Shown: positions 17,442-25,389 of the stretch, piece after piece
Position numbering within the stretch: position 1 is the stretch's first letter
Layout of the letters: every line of letters starts with the position of its first letter
Virus record (IMG/VR): IMGVR_UViG_3300023278_002686
Location: 56,270-120,269 of that record
Strand: one strand, 5' to 3'
DNA: 64,000 nt
Source: a virus
The notes under the pieces: generated by a model
What the model was told of the DNA's origin: nothing
The model's database searches: none
What the model saw: only the letters and a program-made list of their open reading frames with translations
Made by a program: the position numbers and the translations under genes

Positions 17442-18032
17442 ATGACAGACTATGAACATATTTATACAACAATTTACAAAAAGGGATATCATGCTGGGTA
17501 TAAAAACCTACAGATAAAAGAAAAATATCCTCAACTATTAACAGACGCTTATCATTTTAAATCTATTTTAGATATAGGGTGTAGTCAAGGAAGAGCGGTA
17601 TTAGAATATCAAAAACTAGGTAAAAATGCATATGGAATTGATGTTTCTAAAGAAGCTATAAGACAATCTTTAGAACAAAACATTTTTCATTGCCTACATG
17701 CTTCGGTATTAGATATTCCTTTTAAGAATAATTTTATAGATGCTGTAGTAACTTGTGATGTATTAGAACATTTAGCTGAAGAAGATCTTTCTAAAGCAAT
17801 TAAAGAATTAGTAAGAATTACTAAAGAATGGTTTTTTATCAAAGTAGCATATAAAGTTGAAATGTCTGATAAATGGTTAAAAGTATTAAGAAAAGCAACT
17901 GGTCAATATAATGATCTTCCTAATCTACATTTGTCAGTATTCCCAAAAGAAAAATGGATTGAATTATTTAAAAAAGAAGGCGTGAAATTTAAAGAAGAAT
18001 ATCATGATATTTTGATATTCAAAAAAGGATAA
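17442..18032 (+). CDS. class I SAM methyltransferase (Methyltransf_11-like)
   Basis: 196 aa. ILDIGCSQGRAVLEY (motif I), AYGIDVS, FIDAVVTCDVLEHLAEEDLSKAIKELVRI and a C-terminal beta domain are typical of UbiE/Methyltransf_11 enzymes. The substrate is unknown; it is followed 3 nt later by the sialic acid synthase, so it may act on the same sugar. Start is at the ATG next to the ACTATATTAAT motif. Confidence 0.75.
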   Translation: MTDYEHIYTTIYKKGYHAGYKNLQIKEKYPQLLTDAYHFKSILDIGCSQGRAVLEYQKLGKNAYGIDVSKEAIRQSLEQNIFHCLHASVLDIPFKNNFIDAVVTCDVLEHLAEEDLSKAIKELVRITKEWFFIKVAYKVEMSDKWLKVLRKATGQYNDLPNLHLSVFPKEKWIELFKKEGVKFKEEYHDILIFKKG

Positions 18033-18035
18033 TAT

Positions 18036-18854
18036 ATGAATATCATCGGAGAAGTGGGAATTAATTGGAATGGATCTATAGATAAAGCAAAAAAATTAAT
18101 AGATATTATTTCATTGGCCGGATGCGATTATGTTAAGTTTCAAAAAAGAGATCCAGATAAATGTGTCCCTGATCATCAAAAAGAAAAAGAAAAAATAGTT
18201 CCGTGGAGAAAAGAACCTACTACTTATTTACAGTATAAAAAGGATATAGAATTAAATGAAGAACAATATAAGGAATTGAAATTATATTGTCACGATAAAA
18301 AAATATCTATGTTTTCTTCTGCTTGGGACATTGATTCGGCTAAATTTTTAAAAAACTTTGATTATATTGTTAAAATTCCATCAGCAAAGATTACAGATTT
18401 AGAATTATTAGATTATTGTAGAGATAGATTTGATCAAAAAATATTGTCAACTGGCATGAGTACAGAACAAGAAATAGAAGAAGCGGTTAAAATATTAAAA
18501 CCAACAATAATTATGCATACTAATAGTATATATCCTACACCATCAAAAGATCTTAATTTAGGTTATATTGATTGGCTTCAACAAAAATATTCTCATACTG
18601 AAATAGGATATTCTTCTCATTTCTTTGGATTATTAGATTCTTTTGTAGCTTTAGGAAAAGGATGTACTTGGTTAGAAAAACATGTATGTGAATCTCATAA
18701 TGATTGGGGATCAGATCAAAGTTCTTCTATAGAACCTCATGGATTATTTAAATTGGTAAAATCAATAAGAGAATTAGAAGGTCCAAATGAAAAAGGAAAT
18801 GAGAAAAGATGGCCTTATCCAGGTGAAGATATAAAAAGAGATCAATTAAGATAA
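18036..18854 (+). CDS. neuB: NeuB-like N-acetylneuraminate (nonulosonate) synthase
   Basis: 272 aa, covering only the TIM-barrel domain of NeuB; the C-terminal SAF/antifreeze-like domain of bacterial NeuB is absent. Motifs: IIGEVGINWNGS, AGCDYVKFQKRDPD, FSSAWDIDSAKFL, VKIPSAKITDLELL, ILSTGMSTEQEI, LGYSSH-type GYSSHFFG and WLEKHVCE. It condenses PEP with an N-acetyl sugar to make a nonulosonic acid. This fits the GT29/GT42-like transferases nearby. Loss of the SAF domain may change activity, since it contributes to the dimer active site. Confidence 0.8.
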   Translation: MNIIGEVGINWNGSIDKAKKLIDIISLAGCDYVKFQKRDPDKCVPDHQKEKEKIVPWRKEPTTYLQYKKDIELNEEQYKELKLYCHDKKISMFSSAWDIDSAKFLKNFDYIVKIPSAKITDLELLDYCRDRFDQKILSTGMSTEQEIEEAVKILKPTIIMHTNSIYPTPSKDLNLGYIDWLQQKYSHTEIGYSSHFFGLLDSFVALGKGCTWLEKHVCESHNDWGSDQSSSIEPHGLFKLVKSIRELEGPNEKGNEKRWPYPGEDIKRDQLR

Positions 18855-18856
18855 GG

Positions 18857-18870
18857 ACTATATAAATATG
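18857..18870 (+). promoter_or_regulatory. ACTATATAAATATG initiation/late-promoter motif
   Basis: ACTATATAAAT directly abuts the ATG of the 18868 virion gene; AAGGA precedes it by a few bases. It marks the switch from the glycan island to virion genes. Confidence 0.4.
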
Positions 18871-19596
18871 ACTAATATAAATATTGATGATAGACATATT
18901 AATGAAATTTTATCAGAAGTAGGATATCCAGTATTAACTTTAGAAGATATTGAAATAAGTGTAGATCAACTTAAAGAAATAGTAATTATTCCAGTCTTAA
19001 GAGAATTTTATTCGTGGTTTCCTATTACTACTTTTAATGAATATTCAGTTACATCTACTTTTGCAATAGATTTTCCTGAGACTAATATATTTGGAATATT
19101 AGACGCCCGAATTAATACTAATTCATTAGGTGGAGGAGCAGTCACTTCTAATCCATTTATTAATGAACAATTTGCATATAATAGAATAAGAAAACAACGA
19201 TATGGAACTCGATATGATTATAATTTAGAAATAGCTGACATAATGGTGAGAGCACAGCGAGAGTCAGAACTTAATTCTATTATAGGAAAACGAATTGATG
19301 TGTCTATAATGAATAGACAGGTGACTGGTTATACGAATGTAGTAGGTAGATTACTTATAGAATGGGCTCATTGGGATGAAAATTTTGAAAACATTCAATA
19401 TACTAAACAAGATGAAGTAATCAAACTTTGTAAAGCTAGATTATTAAGAGTAATGGCTATGATTAGAGGTCAACAAAATAGTGATACTCCAGTTCAATTT
19501 GACGCCGCTTTATTCTTAGATAGAGCAAAAGAACTTGAAGAAGAAGTAAAAGAAAAATGGAAAGACTACTCAAAAGTAGTTGTTCGAAGAATGTAA
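18868..19596 (+). CDS. putative virion (neck-region) protein
   Basis: 242 aa. The product starts with a helical domain (DDRHINEILSEVGYPVLTLED) and continues with mixed strands and a C-terminal helix (LFLDRAKELEEEVKEKW). The layout resembles connector/neck proteins of myoviruses, but no specific motif identifies it. Position at the head of the virion gene block and a following terminator support a structural role. Confidence 0.45.
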   Translation: MTNINIDDRHINEILSEVGYPVLTLEDIEISVDQLKEIVIIPVLREFYSWFPITTFNEYSVTSTFAIDFPETNIFGILDARINTNSLGGGAVTSNPFINEQFAYNRIRKQRYGTRYDYNLEIADIMVRAQRESELNSIIGKRIDVSIMNRQVTGYTNVVGRLLIEWAHWDENFENIQYTKQDEVIKLCKARLLRVMAMIRGQQNSDTPVQFDAALFLDRAKELEEEVKEKWKDYSKVVVRRM

Positions 19597-19604
19597 AAGT
19601 TTTT

Positions 19605-19635
19605 TTGACATTTTCTTTATTTCATATATTATATT
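19605..19635 (+). promoter_or_regulatory. promoter for the 19.64-kb small RNA
   Basis: TTGACA at 19605-19610 is followed by an AT-rich TATTAT/TATATT element at about 19627-19635 (spacing 16-19). Transcription would start near 19640, just before the hairpin. The -10 position is ambiguous. Confidence 0.5.
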
Positions 19636-19639
19636 AATA

Positions 19640-19699
19640 TATTCAATGCGTTGGTATCGGTCTAGACCCTCCAAATCTTCCATACCAACGCTTTTTTTT
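19640..19699 (+). ncRNA. candidate small RNA with anti-ribosome-site loop and intrinsic terminator
   Basis: A perfect 10-bp stem GCGTTGGTAT (19648-19657) / ATACCAACGC (19682-19691) is followed by eight T. The 24-nt loop contains GACCCTCCAAA, complementary to TTTGGAGGG, the long ribosome site used by the very next gene (19757-19766) and by several others in this window. The loop also holds the palindrome GGTCTAGACC. With its own TTGACA promoter it can be made as an RNA of about 60 nt. It could equally be just a terminator with a chance loop, so the sRNA role is inference. Confidence 0.55.
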
Positions 19700-19716
19700 A
19701 ATTTTTTTAAAAAGTT

Positions 19717-19746
19717 TTGATGTTTTAGCAAACATTTTATATATAT
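19717..19746 (+). promoter_or_regulatory. putative promoter of the 19777 gene
   Basis: TTGATG (19717-19722) and a TATATA-rich -10 at about 19740-19745 (17-nt spacing), followed by the extended ribosome site TTTTGGAGGGC before ATG 19777. Confidence 0.4.
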
Positions 19747-19776
19747 TATATATAAGTTAGTTTTGGAGGGCTAAAT

Positions 19777-20463
19777 ATGGCAAGTATAAAATATGATCAA
19801 AAGTTTAAAATGATCGAAGCATATTGTAATATTATGTTAAATAATCAATTAAATTCTTTAATTATCTACGGTGATGTAGGTATAGGAAAAACCTTTACAG
19901 TAAGGAAATCTCTAAAAGATAAGGCAATTTATTATTCAGGTGGAGTAAAAGGATCAGAAGAATTAGCAAGAATTCTCTATAATAATAGAGAAGGAAAAAC
20001 ATTAGTTCTAGATGATTTTGACTCTTGTATGAAAACTAAAGAAATGAAAAATATCTTAAAGACTGCTCTACAAGATGATCATACAAGAATAATTACTTAT
20101 ATGAACTACCGAGTAAATCATAAATTACCTAAAAAAGAACAAATTCCAGAACAATTTAAATTTACTTCAAGTATTATTTTTGTCTCAAATTCAAAACGAA
20201 TTGATCCAGCTCTAAGATCTCGTTCTATGTTAATAGAAATAAGACTTTCTAAAAATGATATGCTACAAAGAATAAAAGATTGTTTTAAAACTTTTATGCC
20301 TAAAATTCCTATGCATTTTAAAGAAGAAGTTTGGAAGTTTATATGGGAAAATAGAGCTAAAATTAAAACAATTGATTTTAGACAATTTAAATTCTCAATC
20401 GCAACTCGACTAAAAGAAAATGAACATTGGAAAGATTGGGTATTATGTAATCTTAATTTTTAG
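19777..20463 (+). CDS. AAA+ family ATPase
   Basis: 228 aa. Walker A is YGDVGIGKT (about residues 31-39), Walker B TLVLDDFDS, and sensor-1-like SSIIFVSNSKRIDPALRSRSMLIEI. Length fits small phage AAA proteins of unknown function. It has its own promoter and a long GGAGGG ribosome site that the upstream small RNA could pair with. DNA- or protein-remodelling during replication or packaging is possible but not shown. Confidence 0.75.
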   Translation: MASIKYDQKFKMIEAYCNIMLNNQLNSLIIYGDVGIGKTFTVRKSLKDKAIYYSGGVKGSEELARILYNNREGKTLVLDDFDSCMKTKEMKNILKTALQDDHTRIITYMNYRVNHKLPKKEQIPEQFKFTSSIIFVSNSKRIDPALRSRSMLIEIRLSKNDMLQRIKDCFKTFMPKIPMHFKEEVWKFIWENRAKIKTIDFRQFKFSIATRLKENEHWKDWVLCNLNF

Positions 20464-20474
20464 AGGAGTTTAAT

Positions 20475-20738
20475 ATGAAGTGTAAGTTATCCGTTTGTAA
20501 TAATTGTTGTCATCATTTAAATGATTTAGATTTTAAGTATCATCCTACAATTATATGCATAGTAGATTCAGATTTAAATTTTTGTTTAGGAAGATTTATA
20601 AATTTTCATAAAATAAATAAAGATCGTAATTGTATATATTTTAAATCATATACAGAATTAAAAACACAGAAAAAGCGTATAAAACAAATAATAAAATTAA
20701 GAAAAAGGAGATTAAAATGCAAAAATTGGATAATATGA
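20475..20738 (+). CDS. Cys/His-rich hypothetical protein (87 aa)
   Basis: MKCKLSVCNNCCHHLNDLD has a C-x4-C-x2-CC-HH cluster, followed by C...CLGRF...CIYF and a strongly basic C-terminal helix (KKRIKQIIKLRKRRLK). The pattern resembles an iron-sulfur or zinc site, family unknown. Overlaps the 20717 gene by 22 nt. Confidence 0.45.
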   Translation: MKCKLSVCNNCCHHLNDLDFKYHPTIICIVDSDLNFCLGRFINFHKINKDRNCIYFKSYTELKTQKKRIKQIIKLRKRRLKCKNWII

Positions 20739-21349
20739 CTTGGATGTTCTTAGTATTATTAATTCTTGGTGTTACTTTATTTGGAATACAAAAAGAATAC
20801 AAAATTAAATTAATTAAAGAAAAAAATCAAAAAGAGATAATTACAAAATATATATATCTTAATCGCATTGACTTAAATGATTTAATTAAAAATCTTGTAT
20901 ATTCTCAAAAAGAACGTGTTTTATCTTATTATGATAAATATACTAAGAATAGAACAATAACCGAGCTTATAGTATATAATGCTATAGAAACAAAAATTCC
21001 CATAAATCTTTTCTTTGCTCAATGTTGGCAAGAAAGTAGATTTAAACCTAAAGTTAAAAGTAAATTAAATCGAAATAAATCAAGAGATTATGGGTTATTT
21101 CAACTTAATAGTTCAGTATATAAATATTATAAAATATCATTTTTAATGATTCCAGATAATAATGTAAGAATTGCTTCTAAACACTTACTTACAAATTATA
21201 ACAGATATAAAACTTGGGAAGAAGCCATAGTATCTTATAATTGTGGTAAGAATTATAATGTTCCAAAAAGTACTATGAAATATCTTACTTCTATTCTTAA
21301 TAAAGAAAAAGAAATAAGTGAAGATTTTATTAAGGAATTAAATATATGA
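20717..21349 (+). CDS. membrane-anchored SLT-type lytic transglycosylase
   Basis: 210 aa. A single N-terminal membrane segment (about residues 8-24) is followed by a Lys-rich linker and a lysozyme-like domain: FFAQCWQESRFKPKVKS with catalytic Glu106, SRDYGLFQLN, and AIVSYNCG. These are the E-S-x-F, GLxQ and A-x-Y-N-x-G motifs of soluble lytic transglycosylases. It cleaves peptidoglycan and may act in lysis or in the virion. Next to a very small membrane protein. Confidence 0.75.
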   Translation: MQKLDNMTWMFLVLLILGVTLFGIQKEYKIKLIKEKNQKEIITKYIYLNRIDLNDLIKNLVYSQKERVLSYYDKYTKNRTITELIVYNAIETKIPINLFFAQCWQESRFKPKVKSKLNRNKSRDYGLFQLNSSVYKYYKISFLMIPDNNVRIASKHLLTNYNRYKTWEEAIVSYNCGKNYNVPKSTMKYLTSILNKEKEISEDFIKELNI

Positions 21350-21444
21350 AACTTAGTAAAAAAATAAAAAGTATAATTTATTATATATGTTGTTTTTTAT
21401 CTGGAATTATGTTATATAATATAATACATTATTTCTTCAAATAA
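21346..21444 (+). CDS. small membrane protein (32 aa)
   Basis: ATG overlaps the stop of the transglycosylase (ATGA) and AAGGA lies upstream. MKLSKKIKS is followed by one hydrophobic helix (IIYYICCFLSGIMLYNIIHYF). Position next to a peptidoglycan hydrolase suggests a lysis accessory, but this is a guess. Confidence 0.45.
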   Translation: MKLSKKIKSIIYYICCFLSGIMLYNIIHYFFK

Positions 21445-21459
21445 AACAACTATATACAT

Positions 21460-22077
21460 ATGCCTGTACCAATAACGAATGAATTTACATTAAGAAAATT
21501 AGTTCAAAATTCATATCAATATATGAGAAATAGATTTGATAATTTAGAAAGAGATTCTGTAAGAATGATTCGAGTTATTAAAGTCCATGTATATGATGCA
21601 AAAGAACCTGGAAAAGCAAGAACTACTTATCGAATTTTATCTCAGTCTACTCCTCAATATTGGCCTTATTTCACTCAAAAAGATTCAAGAGGTCGATTAA
21701 GAAGAACTCAAAGAAAATATAAACATCAATATGAAGTTGTAATCCAAGTAGATAAACTTTCTATAGATGTTCCTTTTAAAGGAAGAACTGGAGCCGATAG
21801 AAAATGGAGATTTGATGCAGCTGGAAGATCTAGAAAAAACTCAAGAGGACAAGTAATTGAAGGTACTAATATTAAATTAGGAATTAATGGAGATTTCTTT
21901 TTTAGATGTTCTTATCTTTGGAAATTAAGAGGAATTCTTTATGGCCGAAATTGGGCAGCTGGACCTCCTAAAAAAACAAATCCTAAGGAAATTATATTTG
22001 CAGACAAACATTTTTTATCTACAATAAAAGCTCTTATGGATAATAGAATTTTACAAGGAGAAATGAATTGGACATAA
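21460..22077 (+). CDS. putative virion protein (205 aa)
   Basis: Basic protein (KDSRGRLRRTQRKYKHQYE, RTGADRKWRFDAAGRSRKNSRG) rich in beta strands, with a C-terminal YGRNWAAGPPKKTNP. No ribosome site; ACTATATACAT directly precedes the ATG, as in other virion genes. Position among structural genes suggests a head-completion or tail-adaptor role. No family recognised. Confidence 0.45.
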   Translation: MPVPITNEFTLRKLVQNSYQYMRNRFDNLERDSVRMIRVIKVHVYDAKEPGKARTTYRILSQSTPQYWPYFTQKDSRGRLRRTQRKYKHQYEVVIQVDKLSIDVPFKGRTGADRKWRFDAAGRSRKNSRGQVIEGTNIKLGINGDFFFRCSYLWKLRGILYGRNWAAGPPKKTNPKEIIFADKHFLSTIKALMDNRILQGEMNWT

Positions 22078-22310
22078 ATAAAGAAGAAAGATTTGAATTT
22101 ATAATAGATGAGTATAATACAATTATTTATGATAAAGATATTAAGATTTGGTGGCTAGAAAAAGAATCAGATGATGATCACACCACTATGGAAATTATTT
22201 GTAGTGACACGATTGATTTTCCAGAAGAAGGATTTATAAGTATAAATGAAGATTTCACCTTGACCTTAGAACTTTTTGAAAAATATAAAAGTATAATTAA
22301 TAATCTTTAA
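22068..22310 (+). CDS. hypothetical acidic protein (80 aa)
   Basis: Starts within the last codons of the previous gene. Acidic, strand-rich (FIIDEYNTIIYDKDIKIWWLEKE). No family recognised; coupling to the upstream gene is its only contextual support. Confidence 0.4.
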   Translation: MDINKEERFEFIIDEYNTIIYDKDIKIWWLEKESDDDHTTMEIICSDTIDFPEEGFISINEDFTLTLELFEKYKSIINNL

Positions 22311-22340
22311 TATTAAGTTGTTTTATTAAATCTTTACTAT

Positions 22341-22360
22341 AATATTATATACGTTAGGAG
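22341..22360 (+). promoter_or_regulatory. TATA-like late-promoter motif
   Basis: ACTATAATATTATATA precedes the AGGAG ribosome site of the 22370 gene and opens the run of small MKILKE proteins. The preceding CTTTACT can pair imperfectly with AGTAAG just after the ribosome site. Confidence 0.35.
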
Positions 22361-22369
22361 TAAGATATA

Positions 22370-22630
22370 ATGAAGATATTAAAAGAAGCTGGTGATACTA
22401 TTTCTCCCATAGGAGTGTTTAATACAAAAAATAGATTAGGAAAAAATTTAGGAAGCATTGAAGCTTTTGTAGGATCAAATCCTAAACAGAGTCAAGATTT
22501 TCTTGTAGGTTTAAAAATAAACTCAGGTAGTAAATATAATTATTTATCTTGGGATGATGCTATTAAGTTAGCAAATGATTTAAAAGCAGCTCTTAAAAGT
22601 AAAAAGAAATACCAACACATGGGGATTTAA
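22370..22630 (+). CDS. small virion-region protein, MKILKE leader (86 aa)
   Basis: The N-terminus MKILKEAGDT is the first of a series sharing M-K/R-I-L-x-E; the L-K-E/A junction fits the (L/I)-x-E cleavage rule of T4-type prohead proteases. The remainder (FNTKNRLGKNLGSIEAFVG...WDDAIKLANDLKAALKSKKK) has a strand-helix pattern. Likely an internal head protein by inference; no family recognised. Confidence 0.5.
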   Translation: MKILKEAGDTISPIGVFNTKNRLGKNLGSIEAFVGSNPKQSQDFLVGLKINSGSKYNYLSWDDAIKLANDLKAALKSKKKYQHMGI

Positions 22631-22631
22631 C

Positions 22632-22913
22632 ATGAAATTAAAAGAAGAAATAAACATAAATAAGATAATTACAGATCTTCAAGGAGATTTTTCTGGATCT
22701 AATGAAGATCAAATGAGAGGAGTTCAACTTCTAAAAGGATTAGCTATTTCAGATGATTCTTTAGCTAATAATTTTATGAAACTTTTAGATAGAGCTATAA
22801 CTCAAATTGCTCAAAAAATTCTAACTAAAGATATTAAATTAGACACTTTTGCAATTATGAGAGAAGAAATTAATAAAGAAGTTAAAGAAGTAAAAAAAAT
22901 ATTAGGAGAATAG
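22632..22913 (+). CDS. small virion-region protein, MKLKEE leader (93 aa)
   Basis: Starts 1 nt after the previous stop. Leader MKLKEE retains the L-K-E tripeptide. The body is all-helical (MRGVQLLKGLAISDDSLANNF, IMREEINKEVKEVKKIL). Function unknown; probably part of the same class as its neighbours. Confidence 0.45.
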   Translation: MKLKEEININKIITDLQGDFSGSNEDQMRGVQLLKGLAISDDSLANNFMKLLDRAITQIAQKILTKDIKLDTFAIMREEINKEVKEVKKILGE

Positions 22914-22914
22914 T

Positions 22915-23097
22915 ATGAGAATATTAAAAGAAGTTGAACCTACATCTAAAGAAATATATGCTCGATATTTATATTATATGGACGACTATACAGGAAAAAA
23001 AAATATGGAATCATGGGAAGCTATTGAAAGAACAGCTGACTGGTTTAATAGAGATAAAGAATATATTAGAAAAGTAATACAAAAAAGAGGAAAATAG
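22915..23097 (+). CDS. small virion-region protein, MRILKE leader (60 aa)
   Basis: Leader MRILKEVEPT, then a helical acidic/basic body (YYMDDYTGKKNMESWEAIERTADWF). One nt separates it from the previous gene; AGGAG ribosome site. Family unknown. Confidence 0.5.
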   Translation: MRILKEVEPTSKEIYARYLYYMDDYTGKKNMESWEAIERTADWFNRDKEYIRKVIQKRGK

Positions 23098-23108
23098 GAG
23101 AATAATAA

Positions 23109-23474
23109 ATGGCAGCAGTAGCACCTAAATTATTAGTAAAATTAACTGGTGAACAGAATGTTACTAAAATAAATAAAGAAATTACATGGACTCTCACATC
23201 TAAATTAGAACAAAATTTAGTTCTTAATAATGCTGATACTGCTGTAAGAATTACTCTAGCAGATATAGGAACTGATGTAAGATTAGTAGTATTTGAATCT
23301 ACAGCAGCTTTTACAGTTACAGTTTCTAAAGATTCTGAAATTATGGATTTCGAAGTTCAAGATCTATTTATATTTACTCCTTCTGATAGTTTTACAGATG
23401 GATTTTCTTATTTTGAAATAACTACAGATAGTTCTTCAGATCAGACTATCAATGTTAATATATTTGGAGAATAA
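23109..23474 (+). CDS. beta-rich virion protein, decoration-like (121 aa)
   Basis: Starts MAAVAPKLLVKLTGEQNVTKINKE and consists almost wholly of Thr/Val-rich alternating strands (TAVRITLADIGTDVRLVVF, TAAFTVTVSKDS), ending with NVNIFGE. The composition and size fit a capsid decoration or fibre-domain protein. AGGAGAATAATAA ribosome site. No named family recognised. Confidence 0.45.
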   Translation: MAAVAPKLLVKLTGEQNVTKINKEITWTLTSKLEQNLVLNNADTAVRITLADIGTDVRLVVFESTAAFTVTVSKDSEIMDFEVQDLFIFTPSDSFTDGFSYFEITTDSSSDQTINVNIFGE

Positions 23475-23494
23475 TGTGACTTTTTTAAAAAAAG

Positions 23495-23525
23495 AGTGTA
23501 CTTTCTTCAAAAAATATAGTATAAT
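23495..23525 (+). promoter_or_regulatory. phage promoter AGTGTACTT-N16-TATAAT
   Basis: AGTGTACTT at 23495-23503, 16 nt, TATAAT at 23520-23525. It is one of five sites with the same two boxes and identical spacing. It drives 23557 and the small genes after it; the leader ends in CCTTGGAGGG. Confidence 0.65.
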
Positions 23526-23556
23526 TAATAATATAAGTACCTTGGAGGGTAAATAA

Positions 23557-23865
23557 ATGAAAATTTTAAATTTTAATGAAGATAAACAAGCTATTGATGA
23601 ATTACGAAATTTTATAGAAAAAAACGGATTACGAAAACCTTCAGATTGGGATGATCTTAAAGTACAAAATATAAATTCATTATCATCTAATGCGAAAAAA
23701 TATTTAAAAAGTTTACCTTTTGAGATTGCTACTGAAAATCGTCCTTTTAATGTTAAAATTAAAACTGAGAATATGATTCATAAGCTTAAATATAACTATA
23801 AACAAGTTTATTTAATAAATACGGAAGGATATAATTATCCTAGATATATGGTGAGGATAAAATAA
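23557..23865 (+). CDS. small virion-region protein, MKILNFNE leader (102 aa)
   Basis: Leader MKILNFNEDK is nearly identical to that of the 25739 product. Body is basic (LRKPSDWDDLKVQNINSLSSNAKKYLKSLPF). First gene after an AGTGTACTT promoter and GGAGGG ribosome site. Unknown function. Confidence 0.5.
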   Translation: MKILNFNEDKQAIDELRNFIEKNGLRKPSDWDDLKVQNINSLSSNAKKYLKSLPFEIATENRPFNVKIKTENMIHKLKYNYKQVYLINTEGYNYPRYMVRIK

Positions 23866-24098
23866 TGAGAATATTAAAAGAAATTAATAAAATCAATTGG
23901 AAAAATCTAATTAATCATTTTTTTAAAACGAGAGCTATAGCTGGTGGACATAACAGAGATGCTCGCATTGATGATGTAAAGAATGGAAGGATATTTATAT
24001 CAATGAAAAAATTAAATGCTAAACCAACTGATTCTTATGTTGATCAAATAAATTTTCCTATTGAAAAAGCTGAATTATATTTAATTCTTGAAAATTAA
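23865..24098 (+). CDS. small virion-region protein, MRILKE leader (77 aa)
   Basis: Stop/start overlap TAATG with the previous gene. Leader MRILKEINK, body with FFKTRAIAGGHNRDARIDDVKNG and FISMKKLNAKP strands. Unknown function; class membership by leader. Confidence 0.5.
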   Translation: MRILKEINKINWKNLINHFFKTRAIAGGHNRDARIDDVKNGRIFISMKKLNAKPTDSYVDQINFPIEKAELYLILEN

Positions 24099-24112
24099 AT
24101 GAGGAAATTAGA

Positions 24113-24358
24113 ATGAGAATCTTAGAAGATTATCCTAAAGATGATGTTGAAACTCAAAACGAAGCTTTACAAATAGCTCAGCAATTAGGAGTAGATTTTT
24201 CTAAAGTAGATAAATCTGAGTTTATTAAAGGATATGATGTTGAACATGAGCATGGGGAAACTGTAGGAAATAATAAAGAAATTATTGCAAAAATTACTTT
24301 GGATCATTTGAATGAAGATCCAAAATATTACACTAAATTATTAAGTCTAGGACTTTAG
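24113..24358 (+). CDS. small virion-region protein, MRILED leader (81 aa)
   Basis: Leader MRILEDYPKD keeps an I-L-E tripeptide. Body helical and acidic (AQQLGVDFSKVDKSEFIKGYDVEHEHGE, AKITLDHLNEDPKYYTKLL), with a look of a domain that binds DNA or metal through the HEHG cluster, though that is speculative. Confidence 0.5.
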   Translation: MRILEDYPKDDVETQNEALQIAQQLGVDFSKVDKSEFIKGYDVEHEHGETVGNNKEIIAKITLDHLNEDPKYYTKLLSLGL

Positions 24359-24367
24359 GAAAAACTT

Positions 24368-24637
24368 ATGAAAATGTTACAAGAATTTTATTTGGAATAT
24401 GATTTATCTACAAATAAACTTAAAATAGATACATTAATGCCAAATGAAGCAAAATTTCTTAAAAATAAATTATCAATTGATGGATATAAGGTTGACTATA
24501 AACCTAGTAACGGAATATATTATCATCACATAATTATATATAAAAATATAAATGATAGAGAACGAATAGCTAAATTATTAAAAAAATATTTAAATTTAAA
24601 AACATTTATAGATAGCTCTACAAATATTAAATATTAA
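24368..24637 (+). CDS. small virion-region protein, MKMLQE leader (89 aa)
   Basis: Leader MKMLQEFYLE resembles the T4 capsid-targeting peptide MKTYQEF in spacing of K, Q-E-F. Body: strand-helix (KIDTLMPNEAKFLKNKLSIDGYKV) ending with a basic helix. Unknown function. Confidence 0.5.
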   Translation: MKMLQEFYLEYDLSTNKLKIDTLMPNEAKFLKNKLSIDGYKVDYKPSNGIYYHHIIIYKNINDRERIAKLLKKYLNLKTFIDSSTNIKY

Positions 24638-24646
24638 AGGAATATT

Positions 24647-25354
24647 ATGAATAAAGTATTTAATACAATTAAGAAAAAATATCCTTCAGGTAAGAATGGT
24701 TGGATTATAATAGATGAAGATGGTTTTCTTGTCTATTTTCATAAAGCGTCTAAACGTGGAATAATGTTTGGATATGAGAATGGAAAAGTAGATACTTCAT
24801 TAGGTAAGATGGATCCTAAAGATCAAGAATTCGATTATATGATAGTAGATGAAGGAGAACATGTTCATTCAGAAAAAGATTTTATGAATAAAATGTTTCC
24901 AGTGTTAGATACTATATTTGATTTAACTAATAAAGATGTTTGGAGTTACGGGAGAATAAAGATGAAAGAAAATATAACAGGAAAAAGAAAAGCTACCAGA
25001 AAGGCTCTAGAGGTAAGAGTATCTTGGACTGGTAAGTCATTTATTATTAATTGGCAAGGTGACAAATCATCTGGACCTGTTCATTTTACAGGAACTAGAG
25101 AAGAATTTGCTAGAATGCTCCAAAAACTTCAAGCTAAAGATTCATTAACAAAACCTTTAATGAAACGACAACTTACTTATAAAGAAATGGTTGACAATAT
25201 AATAGAACAAAAAGATTGCATTGTAATGATATGGTCTAATGTCTTAGATAATATAAAAGGAACTATGTTTAATATGAATACTTTAAGAGATATCTTTAGA
25301 GAAGAATATGAAGTAGATCAAAGAAAAGATAATTATTTTAAAGGAATTATATAA
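24647..25354 (+). CDS. hypothetical protein (235 aa) in the small-protein block
   Basis: Possible two-domain protein: residues 1-105 (WIIIDEDGFLVYFHKASKRGIMFGYENG) and 106-235 after an internal MKENITGKRKATRKALEVRVSWTGKSFIINWQGDKSSGPVHFTGTREEF-like segment (key residues W, G-K-S, D-K-S). No P-loop is intact. It has an AAGGA ribosome site. Function unknown. Confidence 0.45.
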   Translation: MNKVFNTIKKKYPSGKNGWIIIDEDGFLVYFHKASKRGIMFGYENGKVDTSLGKMDPKDQEFDYMIVDEGEHVHSEKDFMNKMFPVLDTIFDLTNKDVWSYGRIKMKENITGKRKATRKALEVRVSWTGKSFIINWQGDKSSGPVHFTGTREEFARMLQKLQAKDSLTKPLMKRQLTYKEMVDNIIEQKDCIVMIWSNVLDNIKGTMFNMNTLRDIFREEYEVDQRKDNYFKGII

Positions 25355-25389
25355 TTTATAAAAAATCAAAATACCTTGGAGGTAAATGA

